64,000 bases of DNA from a virus (IMGVR_UViG_3300046777_001606:1-64000), one strand, 5' to 3'; numbered from the stretch's first letter, positions 48,301-57,867 are shown. Notes: generated from the letters alone by a model not told the origin. Numbers and translations: made by a program.

Positions 48301-51300
48301 GTAAACAGTTATCCAGAAAGTTCATATAATATGGATATTCCATATTATGAAAACAATAGAGTAACTGATTATATTGATATAAGACCAAGAGTAGATGTTT
48401 ATAATCCATCAACAGCAACATTGTCTCCATTTGAATTTTCAACAAGAAGATTTGACGGAGCAGGAACATATTCAAAATATATTCTTGCACCTGATGAGAA
48501 TTTAAGTCTCAGTTATTCTTATTACCTGGGAAGAATTGATAGGTTGCTTTTGAATCCAGATGGAACATTTGAAGTTGCACAGGGAATTCCTGCAGATGAT
48601 CCAATTCCACCACTATTAAAGGCAAATACATTAGATATTGCGAAGATTAATATTCCACCATACTTGTTTAATATTAAAAACGCACAAGTAGACATGTCTG
48701 TACATAAGAGATACAGAATGTCTGATATTTCAATTCTTGAAGATAGAATTAGAAGAGTAGAAGAATATACGACGCTTTCTATGTTAGAAAGCAAAACAGA
48801 GAATTTAAAAATTAAAGATGCAGCTACGGGATTAGATAGATTTAAGTCAGGATTTTTTGTTGATAATTTTAGCACTCACGATTATCTCGATTTGAAAAAT
48901 ATCTTATTTAGATCTTCTATTGATAAGAGTACAAATACTTTAAGACCAACAAATTATACATCTTCTTTAGATTTACAACTTGGATCAGAAGCTATTCTTG
49001 GAGTAACGACTTCATTTTCGTCAACAGCTGATCATGGATTTGTTTCAGACTTGGGTTCAATTGGAGTCAAAAAAACAGGAGATCTTGTAACTCTAGCATA
49101 TACTGAAAAATTATATTTCCAACAAATATATGCAACAAGAACCGAAAATGTTACGCCTTTCTTAGTCAAATATTGGACCGGAGCCATTACATTAAATCCA
49201 CCAATGGATAACTGGGTAGATGAAGCTGCAGTTAGATCGACTAGTTTTAGAGAAGTAACAGAAATTACTCCACTTCCAGACATTAATATAACAAATGTAA
49301 ACAACATCACAGAAAATAGAGATGTATTTATCGATAATACTAATTTAACAGTTAATCCATCAGCGTCTTTTGATTGGATTGGAAATGCTAACACCTTAAT
49401 TCAACAAAGGGTAGGAAGCGGTAGAGTCTCAATTAATACGAGTGCAAGCAATATTCGCTTAGAAATTAGAGGGCGTATTAATGGAGCAGAAGCAGAATTT
49501 GTACGTAGAGTTCTTCCACCAGATGCCGCTAGAGATTTTATTAATAGATCTAGTAGCAATGGTATTGCATTTATCAATTTTAATCCAAGAAGAGGTCAAT
49601 TTACAAATATTAGAGAAACAACAAATGTATCTACATCTGTAAATACAACCTCAAATACTGTTACTACGGTTATTCCACCGGTTGTAACAACAAATGATGT
49701 CATTACGGAATCAGTATCGCATTATACTCAAATAATAAGATTTTTAAGAAGTAGAAATATTGAATTTGATGTTAAAGGATTAAAACAAAGAACGATTTTT
49801 TATCCATTCTTTGATTCAATAGACATATCAAGATATATCACACCAAAACTTCTAGAGATAAGAATGGTATCTGGTAAATTTGTTGCTGGAGAAACAGTAG
49901 AAAGTGATCCATTATTCACAAGAAGAAAAGCCAGATTTAGATTGTGTAGTCCAAATCATGAATATGGTCCATCGACAAATCCAACAAGTACTTTTGCATT
50001 AAATCCTTATGATCAACAGGTTTTCCCATCAAATTATACTGAGTCTTCAACTGTACTTAATGTAGATACCCACTCATTACAACTTCCATCAGAAACCGAA
50101 TTCTATGGATGTGTTGATGTTAATATGCCTTTGATAGGACAATCATCTGGAGCAAGAGCTGTTGTAACAAGAGTAAGACTACTTTCATCAAATAATGGAA
50201 GATTAGTCGGATCATTCTTTGTTCCTGATCCAAATTCTCCAGGTAATCCACAATTTATTAATGGGACAAATACATTTACATTAATTGACACTCCGACACT
50301 AAATCCTGCTGCTACTGCAGCTGGAACAGAAGTTGTTTCCTCTGAAAGTAGTGCTGAAGAAGACTTTACTTCTAGTGGACAACTTAATATAACTGAAACT
50401 AATGTATTAACTACAAGAAATATTAGAATTACTCCAGCTAGAAATGTTAACACAACAACGATAACAAACACTACAACAAACACTACAACAAGAACTAGAG
50501 CTGGAACACAAATATCTCCAGTATGGGAGGTTTGGGACCCGCTCGCACAATCATTCTATGTTCCCGATGAAAGTGGAATATTCTTAACTTCTGTAGAGGT
50601 TTTCTTTGAAACTAAGGATAATAATGGAATCCCCGTAACATTACAAATTAGACCAATGGTTAATGGTCTTCCAAGTGATATGGTTGTTCCATTTTCTGAA
50701 GTAACCCTGACTCCAGATCAAATAAGACTTTCTGGAAATGGAACTGTAGCTACTAAATTTACTTTCCCAAGTCCGGTATACTTATCGGGACCTCAACAAC
50801 AGGAGATAAGACAAGCTCCTATTGGTAGTCAACAATCTTCCCAATTCTGTGTAGTTTTATTATCTCTTAGTGCAGAATATAGAGTCTTTATTGCTAGACT
50901 TACAGAAAATGATATTATTAGTGGTGTTAAGATAACTAAACAACCAACTCTTGGAAGTCTGTTTAAATCGCAAAATGGATCTACGTGGTCTCCAAGTCAA
51001 CTAGAAGATTTGAAATATAATTTATACAGAGCAGAATTTGTAAATGAAGGTCTCCTCAGATTCTATAATCCAAAATTATCTGCTAAAAATAAAAAAGTTA
51101 CTGTTTTACCAGCAAATGGTGTTGTTCCATTATCCAAAAAAATTATTGTTGGATTAGGATCCACTGGATATAGTGCAACAAATATAGTTCCAGGAGTAAC
51201 TTTGATTCAGGGATCTGCAACGGGAACTTTAACTGCTATTGGCGGAAGTATTACCGCAGGAACAGGAGTAACAGTTACAAATCCAGGGACTGGATATACA

Positions 51301-53007
51301 AATGGAACTTTTACAGGTGTTACTTTAACTACAGAAACTGGTTTTGGAAAAGATGCAACAGCAGATATTGTTGTATCTTCGAATCAAATTTCTAGTGTTA
51401 CTATCATTAATGGTGGTTCTGGATATGCAATTGGAGATTCATTACTTGTTCCAGATATAGGACAAAATGTTGGTTTTGGTGGAAGAGTTGTTGTTACAGC
51501 AATTACATCCAACAATTCATTTGTAATATCAGACGTTCAAGGCAAATTTACTTCTGGAGTATCAACTACACTCAGCTACATTACTTCAACTGGAGTTACA
51601 ACATCGATTGGCGCTGGAGTTACTATTAGTAGTATAGTAGAAGATCAATATAATGATGGTCTTCATATGAAGGTTTATCAACCAAATCATGCAATGCATT
51701 CTACTCAAAATTATGTAACTATTAGTAAAGTTAGACCATCAAGTGATGCAACAAGAACAACATTAACATCTACATTAAGTGCTTCAGAGCTTACAACAAT
51801 TAATGTTGCATCTTCTTCAGGATTTGGTACTTTTGAAGGCAAACCAATTAGTGGATCAAATATTGGTTATGCAATAATTGGTGAAGAAATTATATCATAC
51901 GTTACAGTTTCTACTGGAGTAATTTCTATTCTTGCGCGAGGAATTGACGGAACCAAGTCAATTTCATATCCTTCAGGAACTCCAGTAAGAAAATATGAAT
52001 TTAATGGCGTATCACTAAGAAGAATTAATAAAAATCATACTTTAGCATTAGTAGATAATCTTACAAAACATCCAATTGATGTTAATAGTTATTTTATTAA
52101 GATTGATATGACTTCTTCTGGTGCAGATAGATCAAATGATTTATATTTCAAATCTACAGAATCTATGGGTAATCCGGGTATTAATTTATCCCAAAATCTT
52201 CAGTTCGAAGCACTGACTCCAAATATTAAGCATATTGTTGCTCCAGGAACGAATATAACCGCACGAGTTAGAACATTTTCTGGAACAAGTGTTAGTGGAG
52301 ATGAAGTTTCGTTTGTAGATCAAGGATTTGAAAATATTTCTCTAACGAATGCAAATTACTTTAAAACTCCAAGAATCGTTTGTTCTGCAATAAATGAGTC
52401 TACATTTATCAATGAAGCTCCTGGAAATAGATCTTTAACTTTAGAAACACTATTAACATCAAATGATTCTAGAGTATCTCCAGTTATTGATCTTATGGGA
52501 GCTTCGGTAATTCTAACCACTAACATTTTAAATGCTCCTGTCTCAGATTGGGCTAATGACGAGCGAGTTAGAGATCCTCTGTCTGATCCACATGCTGCTA
52601 TTTACATTTCCAAAACAGTAAAACTGTCGATTCCAGCAAATTCCCTAAAAGTCATGTTGGCGGCAAAGCGAAGATCGCATAATGATGTAAGAGTTTATTA
52701 TCAGCTCGTTAGAGATGATAGTGCAGATACCGCATCTAATTGGGAACCATTCCCTGGATATTCAAACTTTAGGGTTGATGGAATTGGAATCAAGAGAGTT
52801 ATTGATGCATCCAAAAATGATGGATCTGCAGATGTGAGGGTTTCTATTGATGATAATTCAGCAACTCAAGATTTTGAATATACTGTCGATGATCTTCCAC
52901 CATTCACAGGATTTGCAATTAAAATTATTTTATCAGGTACTAATCAAGCTGAACCCCCTATTATTTCCGATTTAAGAGCAATCGCAACGGTAAAACCAAA
53001 TTCGTAA
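45364..53007 (+). CDS. Giant DUF4815-type virion structural protein (2547 aa)
   Basis: N-terminal 'TNLNVSPYFDDFDPRDNYYKVLFKPGYPVQARELTTLQSILLNQ' is the DUF4815 signature of cyanomyovirus structural proteins. It occupies the T4 gp9-gp12 position (baseplate/tail-fibre attachment). The long beta-rich body has a Thr/Asn-rich stretch at ~1650-1720 and two 'GxGY' modules near 1970-2030. C-terminal part has 'ARGIDGTKS'. Probably contains baseplate-to-fibre connector functions. Start ATG 45364, 6 nt after the preceding gene. Confidence 0.85.
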   Translation: MPQKTNLNVSPYFDDFDPRDNYYKVLFKPGYPVQARELTTLQSILLNQSESFGKHIFKEGSVVIPGQVRYDNPIYAVEIESEFNGIPISLYFDEMLNKTVIGADSGVKATIFYLLKNTESERGNYTIYVKYISAGGTDFTNKKFFDNENLILDTDLTYSGITIPSGQEFVKTIQTNATSEGSSATVADGVYFIRGIFANVNTQTILLDQYGTSPSYRVGFTVVESIVTSDDDPDLYDNAQGFSNFSAPGADRFKLDLIFSKKEITDTDTDSFVEILRVTNGVPEYLNLNPQYNILREEIARRVYDQSGDFFVKPFTLYLRDSLNNRTTTDGLYYDDQITINGNKPSDNLMIYEIGPGKAYVNGFDIETRSKRFLDVEKPRTTNTIQANNVTYNAGLLFPVNNGYGAPPIGLGTDVTLSLMNSRKNSDPSVAAGTTIGLARIYDFVPESNYENASSRLSLRLFDVQTYTVIGLTTSITQSTPAVIKGSRSKATGYLRSSVTGSSSLTLYDVSGSFIENEAISINGISNGRLIKTVTDYDISDVRSVYGKVGTTTFTADTILENKQLIAPAGSTFQITARFSGISTVSCGLNTTFINSVKVNDIITYSSPNPTSVPIYNRVASIGAGGTFFTIAGLTTVSGICDGTLPASSVTVSNITKLYGSVYNQSDASLLTLLPQSVISNISLENNILRQRIDFKTVTITASSLTIQITEPDLYFESFDEDRFVISYSDGTIEPLRRDKYSLDVTGKILTFNGLSKTTGTANVIATVKNLKPNSKNKKFNKVSTLVIDRSRLTSSGIGSTTLNDGLTYSQVYGTRVQDEDICLNVPDVVRVLAVYESDSTSDPSIPKLELSSFTGQTNSTADFNLGEELLGKTSGSVALVVNKVNATNIEVVYLNAFEFVEGEEIVSKETAVTAKITTKYTVSKNITQNYNFDNGQRATLYDYGRIIRKTNVAAPTKKIEIIFQYYSIDSNDTGEFITVNSYPESSYNMDIPYYENNRVTDYIDIRPRVDVYNPSTATLSPFEFSTRRFDGAGTYSKYILAPDENLSLSYSYYLGRIDRLLLNPDGTFEVAQGIPADDPIPPLLKANTLDIAKINIPPYLFNIKNAQVDMSVHKRYRMSDISILEDRIRRVEEYTTLSMLESKTENLKIKDAATGLDRFKSGFFVDNFSTHDYLDLKNILFRSSIDKSTNTLRPTNYTSSLDLQLGSEAILGVTTSFSSTADHGFVSDLGSIGVKKTGDLVTLAYTEKLYFQQIYATRTENVTPFLVKYWTGAITLNPPMDNWVDEAAVRSTSFREVTEITPLPDINITNVNNITENRDVFIDNTNLTVNPSASFDWIGNANTLIQQRVGSGRVSINTSASNIRLEIRGRINGAEAEFVRRVLPPDAARDFINRSSSNGIAFINFNPRRGQFTNIRETTNVSTSVNTTSNTVTTVIPPVVTTNDVITESVSHYTQIIRFLRSRNIEFDVKGLKQRTIFYPFFDSIDISRYITPKLLEIRMVSGKFVAGETVESDPLFTRRKARFRLCSPNHEYGPSTNPTSTFALNPYDQQVFPSNYTESSTVLNVDTHSLQLPSETEFYGCVDVNMPLIGQSSGARAVVTRVRLLSSNNGRLVGSFFVPDPNSPGNPQFINGTNTFTLIDTPTLNPAATAAGTEVVSSESSAEEDFTSSGQLNITETNVLTTRNIRITPARNVNTTTITNTTTNTTTRTRAGTQISPVWEVWDPLAQSFYVPDESGIFLTSVEVFFETKDNNGIPVTLQIRPMVNGLPSDMVVPFSEVTLTPDQIRLSGNGTVATKFTFPSPVYLSGPQQQEIRQAPIGSQQSSQFCVVLLSLSAEYRVFIARLTENDIISGVKITKQPTLGSLFKSQNGSTWSPSQLEDLKYNLYRAEFVNEGLLRFYNPKLSAKNKKVTVLPANGVVPLSKKIIVGLGSTGYSATNIVPGVTLIQGSATGTLTAIGGSITAGTGVTVTNPGTGYTNGTFTGVTLTTETGFGKDATADIVVSSNQISSVTIINGGSGYAIGDSLLVPDIGQNVGFGGRVVVTAITSNNSFVISDVQGKFTSGVSTTLSYITSTGVTTSIGAGVTISSIVEDQYNDGLHMKVYQPNHAMHSTQNYVTISKVRPSSDATRTTLTSTLSASELTTINVASSSGFGTFEGKPISGSNIGYAIIGEEIISYVTVSTGVISILARGIDGTKSISYPSGTPVRKYEFNGVSLRRINKNHTLALVDNLTKHPIDVNSYFIKIDMTSSGADRSNDLYFKSTESMGNPGINLSQNLQFEALTPNIKHIVAPGTNITARVRTFSGTSVSGDEVSFVDQGFENISLTNANYFKTPRIVCSAINESTFINEAPGNRSLTLETLLTSNDSRVSPVIDLMGASVILTTNILNAPVSDWANDERVRDPLSDPHAAIYISKTVKLSIPANSLKVMLAAKRRSHNDVRVYYQLVRDDSADTASNWEPFPGYSNFRVDGIGIKRVIDASKNDGSADVRVSIDDNSATQDFEYTVDDLPPFTGFAIKIILSGTNQAEPPIISDLRAIATVKPNS

Positions 53008-53008
53008 C

Positions 53009-53230
53009 ATGGACAATTATATAAAAGTAAAAGATAGAGAAAAACTAGCAAGAGATAGAGAATCAAATGCAATAGTTAATCTTGATTATGATGATTACGC
53101 TGCTTATGTTGAAAACTACAATAGAGTTCTTTCTGAGAAACAACGAATACAAAATTTAGAATCAAATGTTGCTAATATGCAAAATGATCTAAATGAAATA
53201 AAAGATCTTTTGAGGAGATTAACAAAATGA
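53009..53230 (+). CDS. Small coiled-coil protein (73 aa)
   Basis: Basic/acidic N-terminus followed by a heptad repeat (residues 38-70) typical of a coiled coil. It starts 1 nt after the giant gene and its stop overlaps the next ATG, so it is part of the late structural operon. Might be a small trimerising or chaperone peptide. Confidence 0.8.
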   Translation: MDNYIKVKDREKLARDRESNAIVNLDYDDYAAYVENYNRVLSEKQRIQNLESNVANMQNDLNEIKDLLRRLTK

Positions 53231-53391
53231 ACCCAGATGATATAACTTTGGATAATATGACTAAATTATTTGAATATGAAAAAATTTCTAGAGAGATAGA
53301 TAGTATAGATGATATTGAAAAATTAAAAATAGTGACCAAATCATATGTTAAATTATTTTTTAAGCATCAAGAAGTAGTTGCTAACCTGTAG
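53227..53391 (+). CDS. Conserved small cyanophage protein (54 aa)
   Basis: ATGA start at 53227. 'MNPDDITLDNMTKLFEYEKISREID' matches a conserved short cyanomyovirus protein from memory, placed just before gene 13. Helical, acidic N-terminus, mildly basic C-terminus. Function unknown. Confidence 0.82.
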   Translation: MNPDDITLDNMTKLFEYEKISREIDSIDDIEKLKIVTKSYVKLFFKHQEVVANL

Positions 53392-53396
53392 AGAAA

Positions 53397-54251
53397 ATGG
53401 CTCAACCATCCACAAGACAAGAATTAATTGATTATTGCAAAAGAAAACTGGGTTATCCAGTTTTAGAAATCAACGTTGCAGATGAGCAAATTGATGATTT
53501 AGTGGATGATGCTATACAATTTTTTCAGGAAAGGCATTTTGATGGCGTTTATCAAACATATTTTAAATATAAAATAACTCAAAATGATATTGATAGGGGG
53601 AGATCACCAGGTCCAAAAGGAGCAGAATCTCAAGTAGGAATAGCAACTACATCAGCAACTGCAAATATTGTTGGCACTGCGACAACATTTACTTACTATG
53701 AATCTAGTAATTATTTGCAAGTTCCTCCGAATGTTATTGGTGTAAATAAAATATTCCATTTTGATGGAACAAATTCCATTACACATAACATGTTTAGCGT
53801 TAAATATCAATTATTTTTAAATGATATTTATTATTGGGGAACGACTGAGTTATTAAGTTATGCGATGGTTAAAACATATCTTGAGGATATTGATTGGCTT
53901 CTAACCACCCAAAAACAAATACGTTTTAATAAAAGACAGGATAGATTGTACTTAGATATTGACTGGGGTAGTGTATCTAAGGATAATTATTTTGTAATTG
54001 ATTGCTATTCAACATTGGATCCAAACGATTATTCTAGAGTTTGGAATGATTCATTTTTAAAACCATATCTAACAGCATTGATTAAGCGCCAATGGGGGCA
54101 AAACTTGATTAAATTCCAGGGAGTAAAACTACCTGGTGGCGTAGAATTAAATGGAAGACAACTTTATGATGATGGGCAAAGAGAATTGGATATGATTTTA
54201 GAAAAGATGTCTTCGACATACGAATTACCACCATTAGATATGATCGGATAA
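53397..54251 (+). CDS. gp13: Neck protein, gp13-like (284 aa)
   Basis: 'STRQELIDYCKRKLGYPVLEINVADEQIDDLVDDAIQFFQERHFDG' is typical of T4-like cyanophage gp13 (T4 gp13: 309 aa). Gp13 forms the head-completion neck ring with gp14. It lies immediately before gene 14, as expected. Confidence 0.92.
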   Translation: MAQPSTRQELIDYCKRKLGYPVLEINVADEQIDDLVDDAIQFFQERHFDGVYQTYFKYKITQNDIDRGRSPGPKGAESQVGIATTSATANIVGTATTFTYYESSNYLQVPPNVIGVNKIFHFDGTNSITHNMFSVKYQLFLNDIYYWGTTELLSYAMVKTYLEDIDWLLTTQKQIRFNKRQDRLYLDIDWGSVSKDNYFVIDCYSTLDPNDYSRVWNDSFLKPYLTALIKRQWGQNLIKFQGVKLPGGVELNGRQLYDDGQRELDMILEKMSSTYELPPLDMIG

Positions 54252-54255
54252 TAAA

Positions 54256-55665
54256 ATGCTTAATCCATTTTTTCTTCAAGGATCTCAATCGGAACAAGGT
54301 TTAATTCAGGACCTTGTAAATGAGCAATTGAGAATGTATGGAGTTGAAGTTTATTATATACCAAGAAAAATAGCAACAATATCTAAGGTAATTAGAGAGG
54401 TTATACGATCAAAATTTGATAGTGCATATCCAATCGAAGCTTATGTAGAAAATTATGATGGGTATGATGGATCAACAACAATATTATCAAAGTTTGGTAT
54501 TCAGGCAACAAATGAATTAACATTGATTATATCAAGAGAAAGATTTGAGTATTACATTACACCATTAATTGAAGGTTTTGCTGATGTTTTGATATCAACA
54601 AGACCAAAAGAGGGAGATCTAATTTATTTTCCTTTGGGAGATAGAGTATTTGAAATTAAATTTGTTGAGCACGAAAAACCATTCTATCAATTACAAAAAA
54701 ACTATGTTTATGAGTTGAGGTGCGAGCTATTTCAATATGAAGATGAAGATATTTCTACTGGTATTTCTGAAATTGATGATACAACTAGTGCAATAGGATC
54801 TGAAGGGTATACTGAAATATTAAATTTAATTGGTGTAGGTATTGCATCCACTGCTACAGCGACATCACATATTGTAAGTGGTGGTGTTAGATTAATTCAA
54901 ATAACTAATCGTGGTGAAGGTTATTCTTCAACGCCAATTGTAGCAATTTCTTCCGCCCCAACTGGAGGACTAACAGCATCAGGAATTGCTACAATGATTG
55001 GTGGTATTATTGCATGTGATGGGTCAAAAGATGGGTTAAAAGTTCAAGGAGTTCAAATTACAAACGCTGGTTATGGATATACTGTTGCACCTGGAGTAGC
55101 TTTTATAGGTGGTGGTGGGTCTGGCGTTGCTGCAACAACATATATTGGTAATGGTGTTGTTGGCGTGATTACCGTTACTAATGGCGGTGGTGGGTACTTT
55201 ACTGCACCTACAGTAACATTTAGTGCTCCAACTGGAATTGGATCAACTGTTACAGCTCAAGGTGTAGCAGTTATTAGTGTTGATGGTGTAGTCACATCCA
55301 TTAAACTTACAAATGCTGGTGTTGGATATACACAAACACCAACAATAACAATTTCTGCACCAAATGCAAGTGGAGTTGGATTAGGAACTTACTTGGTTGG
55401 GGAGACTGTAACAGGAAGTGCAAGCAGTGTAACTGCTAGAGTTAAGTCTTGGGATCTAACAACAAATGAGCTCAGGGTTTCCAATTTAACAGGCAAATTT
55501 GTTGCAGGAGAAAATATTGTTGGAAGCGAATCTGGCGCATCTTATAAGTTAAGATTGCTTAACCAAAATGCGGATATTAATCCCTATGCACAAAACTTTG
55601 AAATAGAAACTGAAGGTGATGCTATATTTGATTTTACCGAGTCAAATCCTTTTGGAGACCCTTGA
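54256..55665 (+). CDS. gp14: Neck protein, gp14-like with repeat extension (469 aa)
   Basis: Residues 1-170 match gp14 ('NPFFLQGSQSEQGLIQDLVNEQLRMYGVEVYYIPRK'). T4 gp14 has 256 residues. The C-terminal ~300 residues here add several 'ITN.G.GY...P.V.I' repeats followed by a segment like those in the giant proteins. The extension may decorate the neck. Gene 13 precedes by 4 nt. Confidence 0.88.
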   Translation: MLNPFFLQGSQSEQGLIQDLVNEQLRMYGVEVYYIPRKIATISKVIREVIRSKFDSAYPIEAYVENYDGYDGSTTILSKFGIQATNELTLIISRERFEYYITPLIEGFADVLISTRPKEGDLIYFPLGDRVFEIKFVEHEKPFYQLQKNYVYELRCELFQYEDEDISTGISEIDDTTSAIGSEGYTEILNLIGVGIASTATATSHIVSGGVRLIQITNRGEGYSSTPIVAISSAPTGGLTASGIATMIGGIIACDGSKDGLKVQGVQITNAGYGYTVAPGVAFIGGGGSGVAATTYIGNGVVGVITVTNGGGGYFTAPTVTFSAPTGIGSTVTAQGVAVISVDGVVTSIKLTNAGVGYTQTPTITISAPNASGVGLGTYLVGETVTGSASSVTARVKSWDLTTNELRVSNLTGKFVAGENIVGSESGASYKLRLLNQNADINPYAQNFEIETEGDAIFDFTESNPFGDP

Positions 55666-55677
55666 TTCTATTTTTTG

Positions 55678-55685
55678 TTAAATAG
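55678..55685 (+). promoter_or_regulatory. Possible late promoter (TTAAATAG)
   Basis: TTAAATAG, 24 nt before the ATG at 55709, in the intergenic gap after gene 14. A one- or two-base variant of the late octamer. Confidence 0.45.
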
Positions 55686-55708
55686 ATATACAATACAATT
55701 TTATTAAT

Positions 55709-56713
55709 ATGTTTGAATATTTTTATCACGAAATTTTAAGAAAAACAATCATTTCTTTTGGTAATCTGTTTAATAATATTACTATTAAGCACAAAGATGA
55801 GGATGATGATGTTTTCAGTACGCTAAAAGTTCCTCTAGCGTATGGTCCTACGCAGAAATTTTTAGCTCGCTTAGAGCAGTCTCGTGATTTAAATAAACCA
55901 GTTCAAATTACATTGCCCAGAATGTCTTTTGAATTTGTTGGATTAACATATGATGGGTCCAGGAAAGTTACAACAACTCAATCTTTTATTGCACCAACAA
56001 CAACAGATAAAACAGACATAAGAAGAACATACATGCCTGTTCCATACAATATGGAATTTGAACTTAGCATCATGGCAAAATTAAATGATGATATGCTTCA
56101 AATAGTTGAGCAAATTTTACCGTACTTTCAACCAACTTACAATTTAACGGTTGATCTAGTATCAACAATTGGAGAAAAAAGAGATATTCCTGTGGTATTT
56201 GAAGGAATAACAATGCAAGATGATTATGAGGGGGACTTTAGTACTAGAAGAGTACTAATGTATACTTTACGATTTGTTGCTAAAACATATTTGTTTGGAC
56301 CAATTTCTGGATCTTCTATTTCTTCGGATATTATCAAAAAAGTTTCTATTGGATATGTTTCGGGAGATCTTACAAAGACACCAACAAGAGAACTCACTTA
56401 TACAGTAGAGCCAAGAGCAACAAAAAGTTACACGGGAAATACTGTTACTACTCTTTCTAACGATATTAGCGAAACTACCACTACAATTACAGTAGCCAGT
56501 TCTTCAGGAATTTCTGCAAACTCATATATTGTTATTGATGAAGAAGAAATGCAGGTCATTTCAGTAACTGGAAATAATTTAAAAGTATCCAGGGGTGCTG
56601 ATAATACATCAATATCATCTCATGTATCGGGATCTGGAGTAAAACTCATAACTACTGCAGATAACGATTTAATTGAAGCTGGAGATGATTTTGGATTTAG
56701 CGGATCACTATGA
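55709..56713 (+). CDS. gp15: Tail sheath stabiliser/completion protein, gp15-like (334 aa)
   Basis: 'MFEYFYHEILRKTIISFGNLFNNITIKH' and 'VPLAYGPTQKFLARLEQ' are recognisable from T4-like gp15, which caps the tail tube and sheath (T4 gp15: 272 aa). The last ~70 residues form an additional 'TITVAS..GI..NSYIVIDEE' module shared with other virion proteins here. ATGA overlap with gene 16. Confidence 0.92.
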   Translation: MFEYFYHEILRKTIISFGNLFNNITIKHKDEDDDVFSTLKVPLAYGPTQKFLARLEQSRDLNKPVQITLPRMSFEFVGLTYDGSRKVTTTQSFIAPTTTDKTDIRRTYMPVPYNMEFELSIMAKLNDDMLQIVEQILPYFQPTYNLTVDLVSTIGEKRDIPVVFEGITMQDDYEGDFSTRRVLMYTLRFVAKTYLFGPISGSSISSDIIKKVSIGYVSGDLTKTPTRELTYTVEPRATKSYTGNTVTTLSNDISETTTTITVASSSGISANSYIVIDEEEMQVISVTGNNLKVSRGADNTSISSHVSGSGVKLITTADNDLIEAGDDFGFSGSL

Positions 56714-57162
56714 AAATGACTAAAAAATATAAAAATTTAGATGATTCTTTCAACGTAGAAACTGAGATTGTATTGGAAGAAAAAAATGGGATTGATTTGA
56801 TTCAAAACCAAACACAAAATAATATAAATTTAAATACAAACTCAGATGATATTAAAAAAGATTATGAATATACCAGAGGAAATTTATATTCAATTATAGA
56901 AAAAGGTCAAGAAGCAATTAATGGGGTCTTAGAGTTAGCACAAGAAAGTGAAATGCCTAGAGCATATGAAGTGGTAGGTCAATTAATTAAAAATGTTGCA
57001 GATGCTACAGACAAATTAATGGATCTACAAAAAAAATTAAAAGATATCGAAGAAACAAAAACGCAAAAAGGACCAACAAATGTTACAAATGCATTGTTTG
57101 TTGGATCAACTGCTGAGTTATCAAAATTATTGAAAGATGGATTAAACTCTCAAGATAAATAA
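56710..57162 (+). CDS. gp16: Terminase small subunit, gp16-like (150 aa)
   Basis: Position directly after gp15, size close to T4 gp16 (164 aa), and 'PRAYEVVGQLIKNVADATDKLMDLQKKLKDIEE' as the oligomerisation helix pair support the assignment. Gp16 rings bind DNA for packaging and stimulate the gp17 ATPase/nuclease. ATG 56710 overlaps gene 15's stop; ATG 56716 is an alternative. Gene 17 does not follow in the window. Confidence 0.85.
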   Translation: MKMTKKYKNLDDSFNVETEIVLEEKNGIDLIQNQTQNNINLNTNSDDIKKDYEYTRGNLYSIIEKGQEAINGVLELAQESEMPRAYEVVGQLIKNVADATDKLMDLQKKLKDIEETKTQKGPTNVTNALFVGSTAELSKLLKDGLNSQDK

Positions 57163-57174
57163 TTAAAAAAACCG

Positions 57175-57510
57175 ATGGCAGTTCCAACAGTAAATATAAC
57201 AATAGAAAAAGGTGCAGATTATGCATCAACTTTTACAATTTCGAATTCGGATGGAACACCATTTGATTTGACAAATCAAAGCGCAGTTGCAAAACTAAAG
57301 AAATTTCCATCCACAACAACATCATATTCTTTTACCCCAAATTTAATCATAGCAACTGGTAAAGTAACTATTTCTATGGGAAATACGGTAACAAATTCCA
57401 TTGAACCTGGTAGATATTATTACGATATAATTTTAACAAATAATATAACATCCAAAAAAGCAAGAGTTATTCAAGGCATGGCTATTGTTACACCATCAAT
57501 TTCTACATAA
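57175..57510 (+). CDS. Small virion protein, Ig-like/BppU-like beta protein (111 aa)
   Basis: An all-beta 'PTVNITIEKGADYASTFTISNSDGTPFDLTN' pattern with repeated short strands and a Thr-rich loop, like baseplate upper-protein-type or Ig-like domains that attach to tail parts. Located after gene 16 in the late block. No catalytic motif. Confidence 0.75.
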   Translation: MAVPTVNITIEKGADYASTFTISNSDGTPFDLTNQSAVAKLKKFPSTTTSYSFTPNLIIATGKVTISMGNTVTNSIEPGRYYYDIILTNNITSKKARVIQGMAIVTPSIST

Positions 57511-57513
57511 ATA
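57506..57513 (+). promoter_or_regulatory. Late promoter (CATAAATA)
   Basis: CATAAATA fits the NATAAATA late consensus and overlaps the stop of the preceding gene, 23 nt before the ATG at 57536. Confidence 0.6.
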
Positions 57514-57535
57514 ATTAATATGGTTTTTAGTCTTT

Positions 57536-57865
57536 ATGGCGGAATATAACGTAAGACTTGATGACCAAGGAGCATTGTTCACCCCAGAACAATATTCAAT
57601 ATCTGTAGCACGAGGAGCTGTGGCAGAAAATCTTTCAAATCTCAATGATGTTTTAGTTTCTGATCTTGGAAATAAAGATCAGTATGTTTTAGTTTATGAT
57701 GCTTCTTTACAAAAATATAAATTAGTAAATCCTGATGTTATTTTAAATTCCGCAGCTTCTACAGAAACGAATCAACCAGGATTAGTTGGTTACGCAACGG
57801 CATTTATTAATAGACTTGATACAGATCTTGATGATAAAATTGATATTGATGCTGGAACTTTTTAA
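57536..57865 (+). CDS. Small virion structural protein (109 aa)
   Basis: 'MAEYNVRLDDQGALFTPEQYSISVARG' and 'LDTDLDDKIDIDAGTF' resemble small cyanomyovirus tail proteins. The C-terminal 'DIDAGTF' also resembles the 'DAGSF' end of the next protein, so they may share a common attachment end. Late promoter upstream at 57506. Confidence 0.78.
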   Translation: MAEYNVRLDDQGALFTPEQYSISVARGAVAENLSNLNDVLVSDLGNKDQYVLVYDASLQKYKLVNPDVILNSAASTETNQPGLVGYATAFINRLDTDLDDKIDIDAGTF

Positions 57866-57867
57866 AA

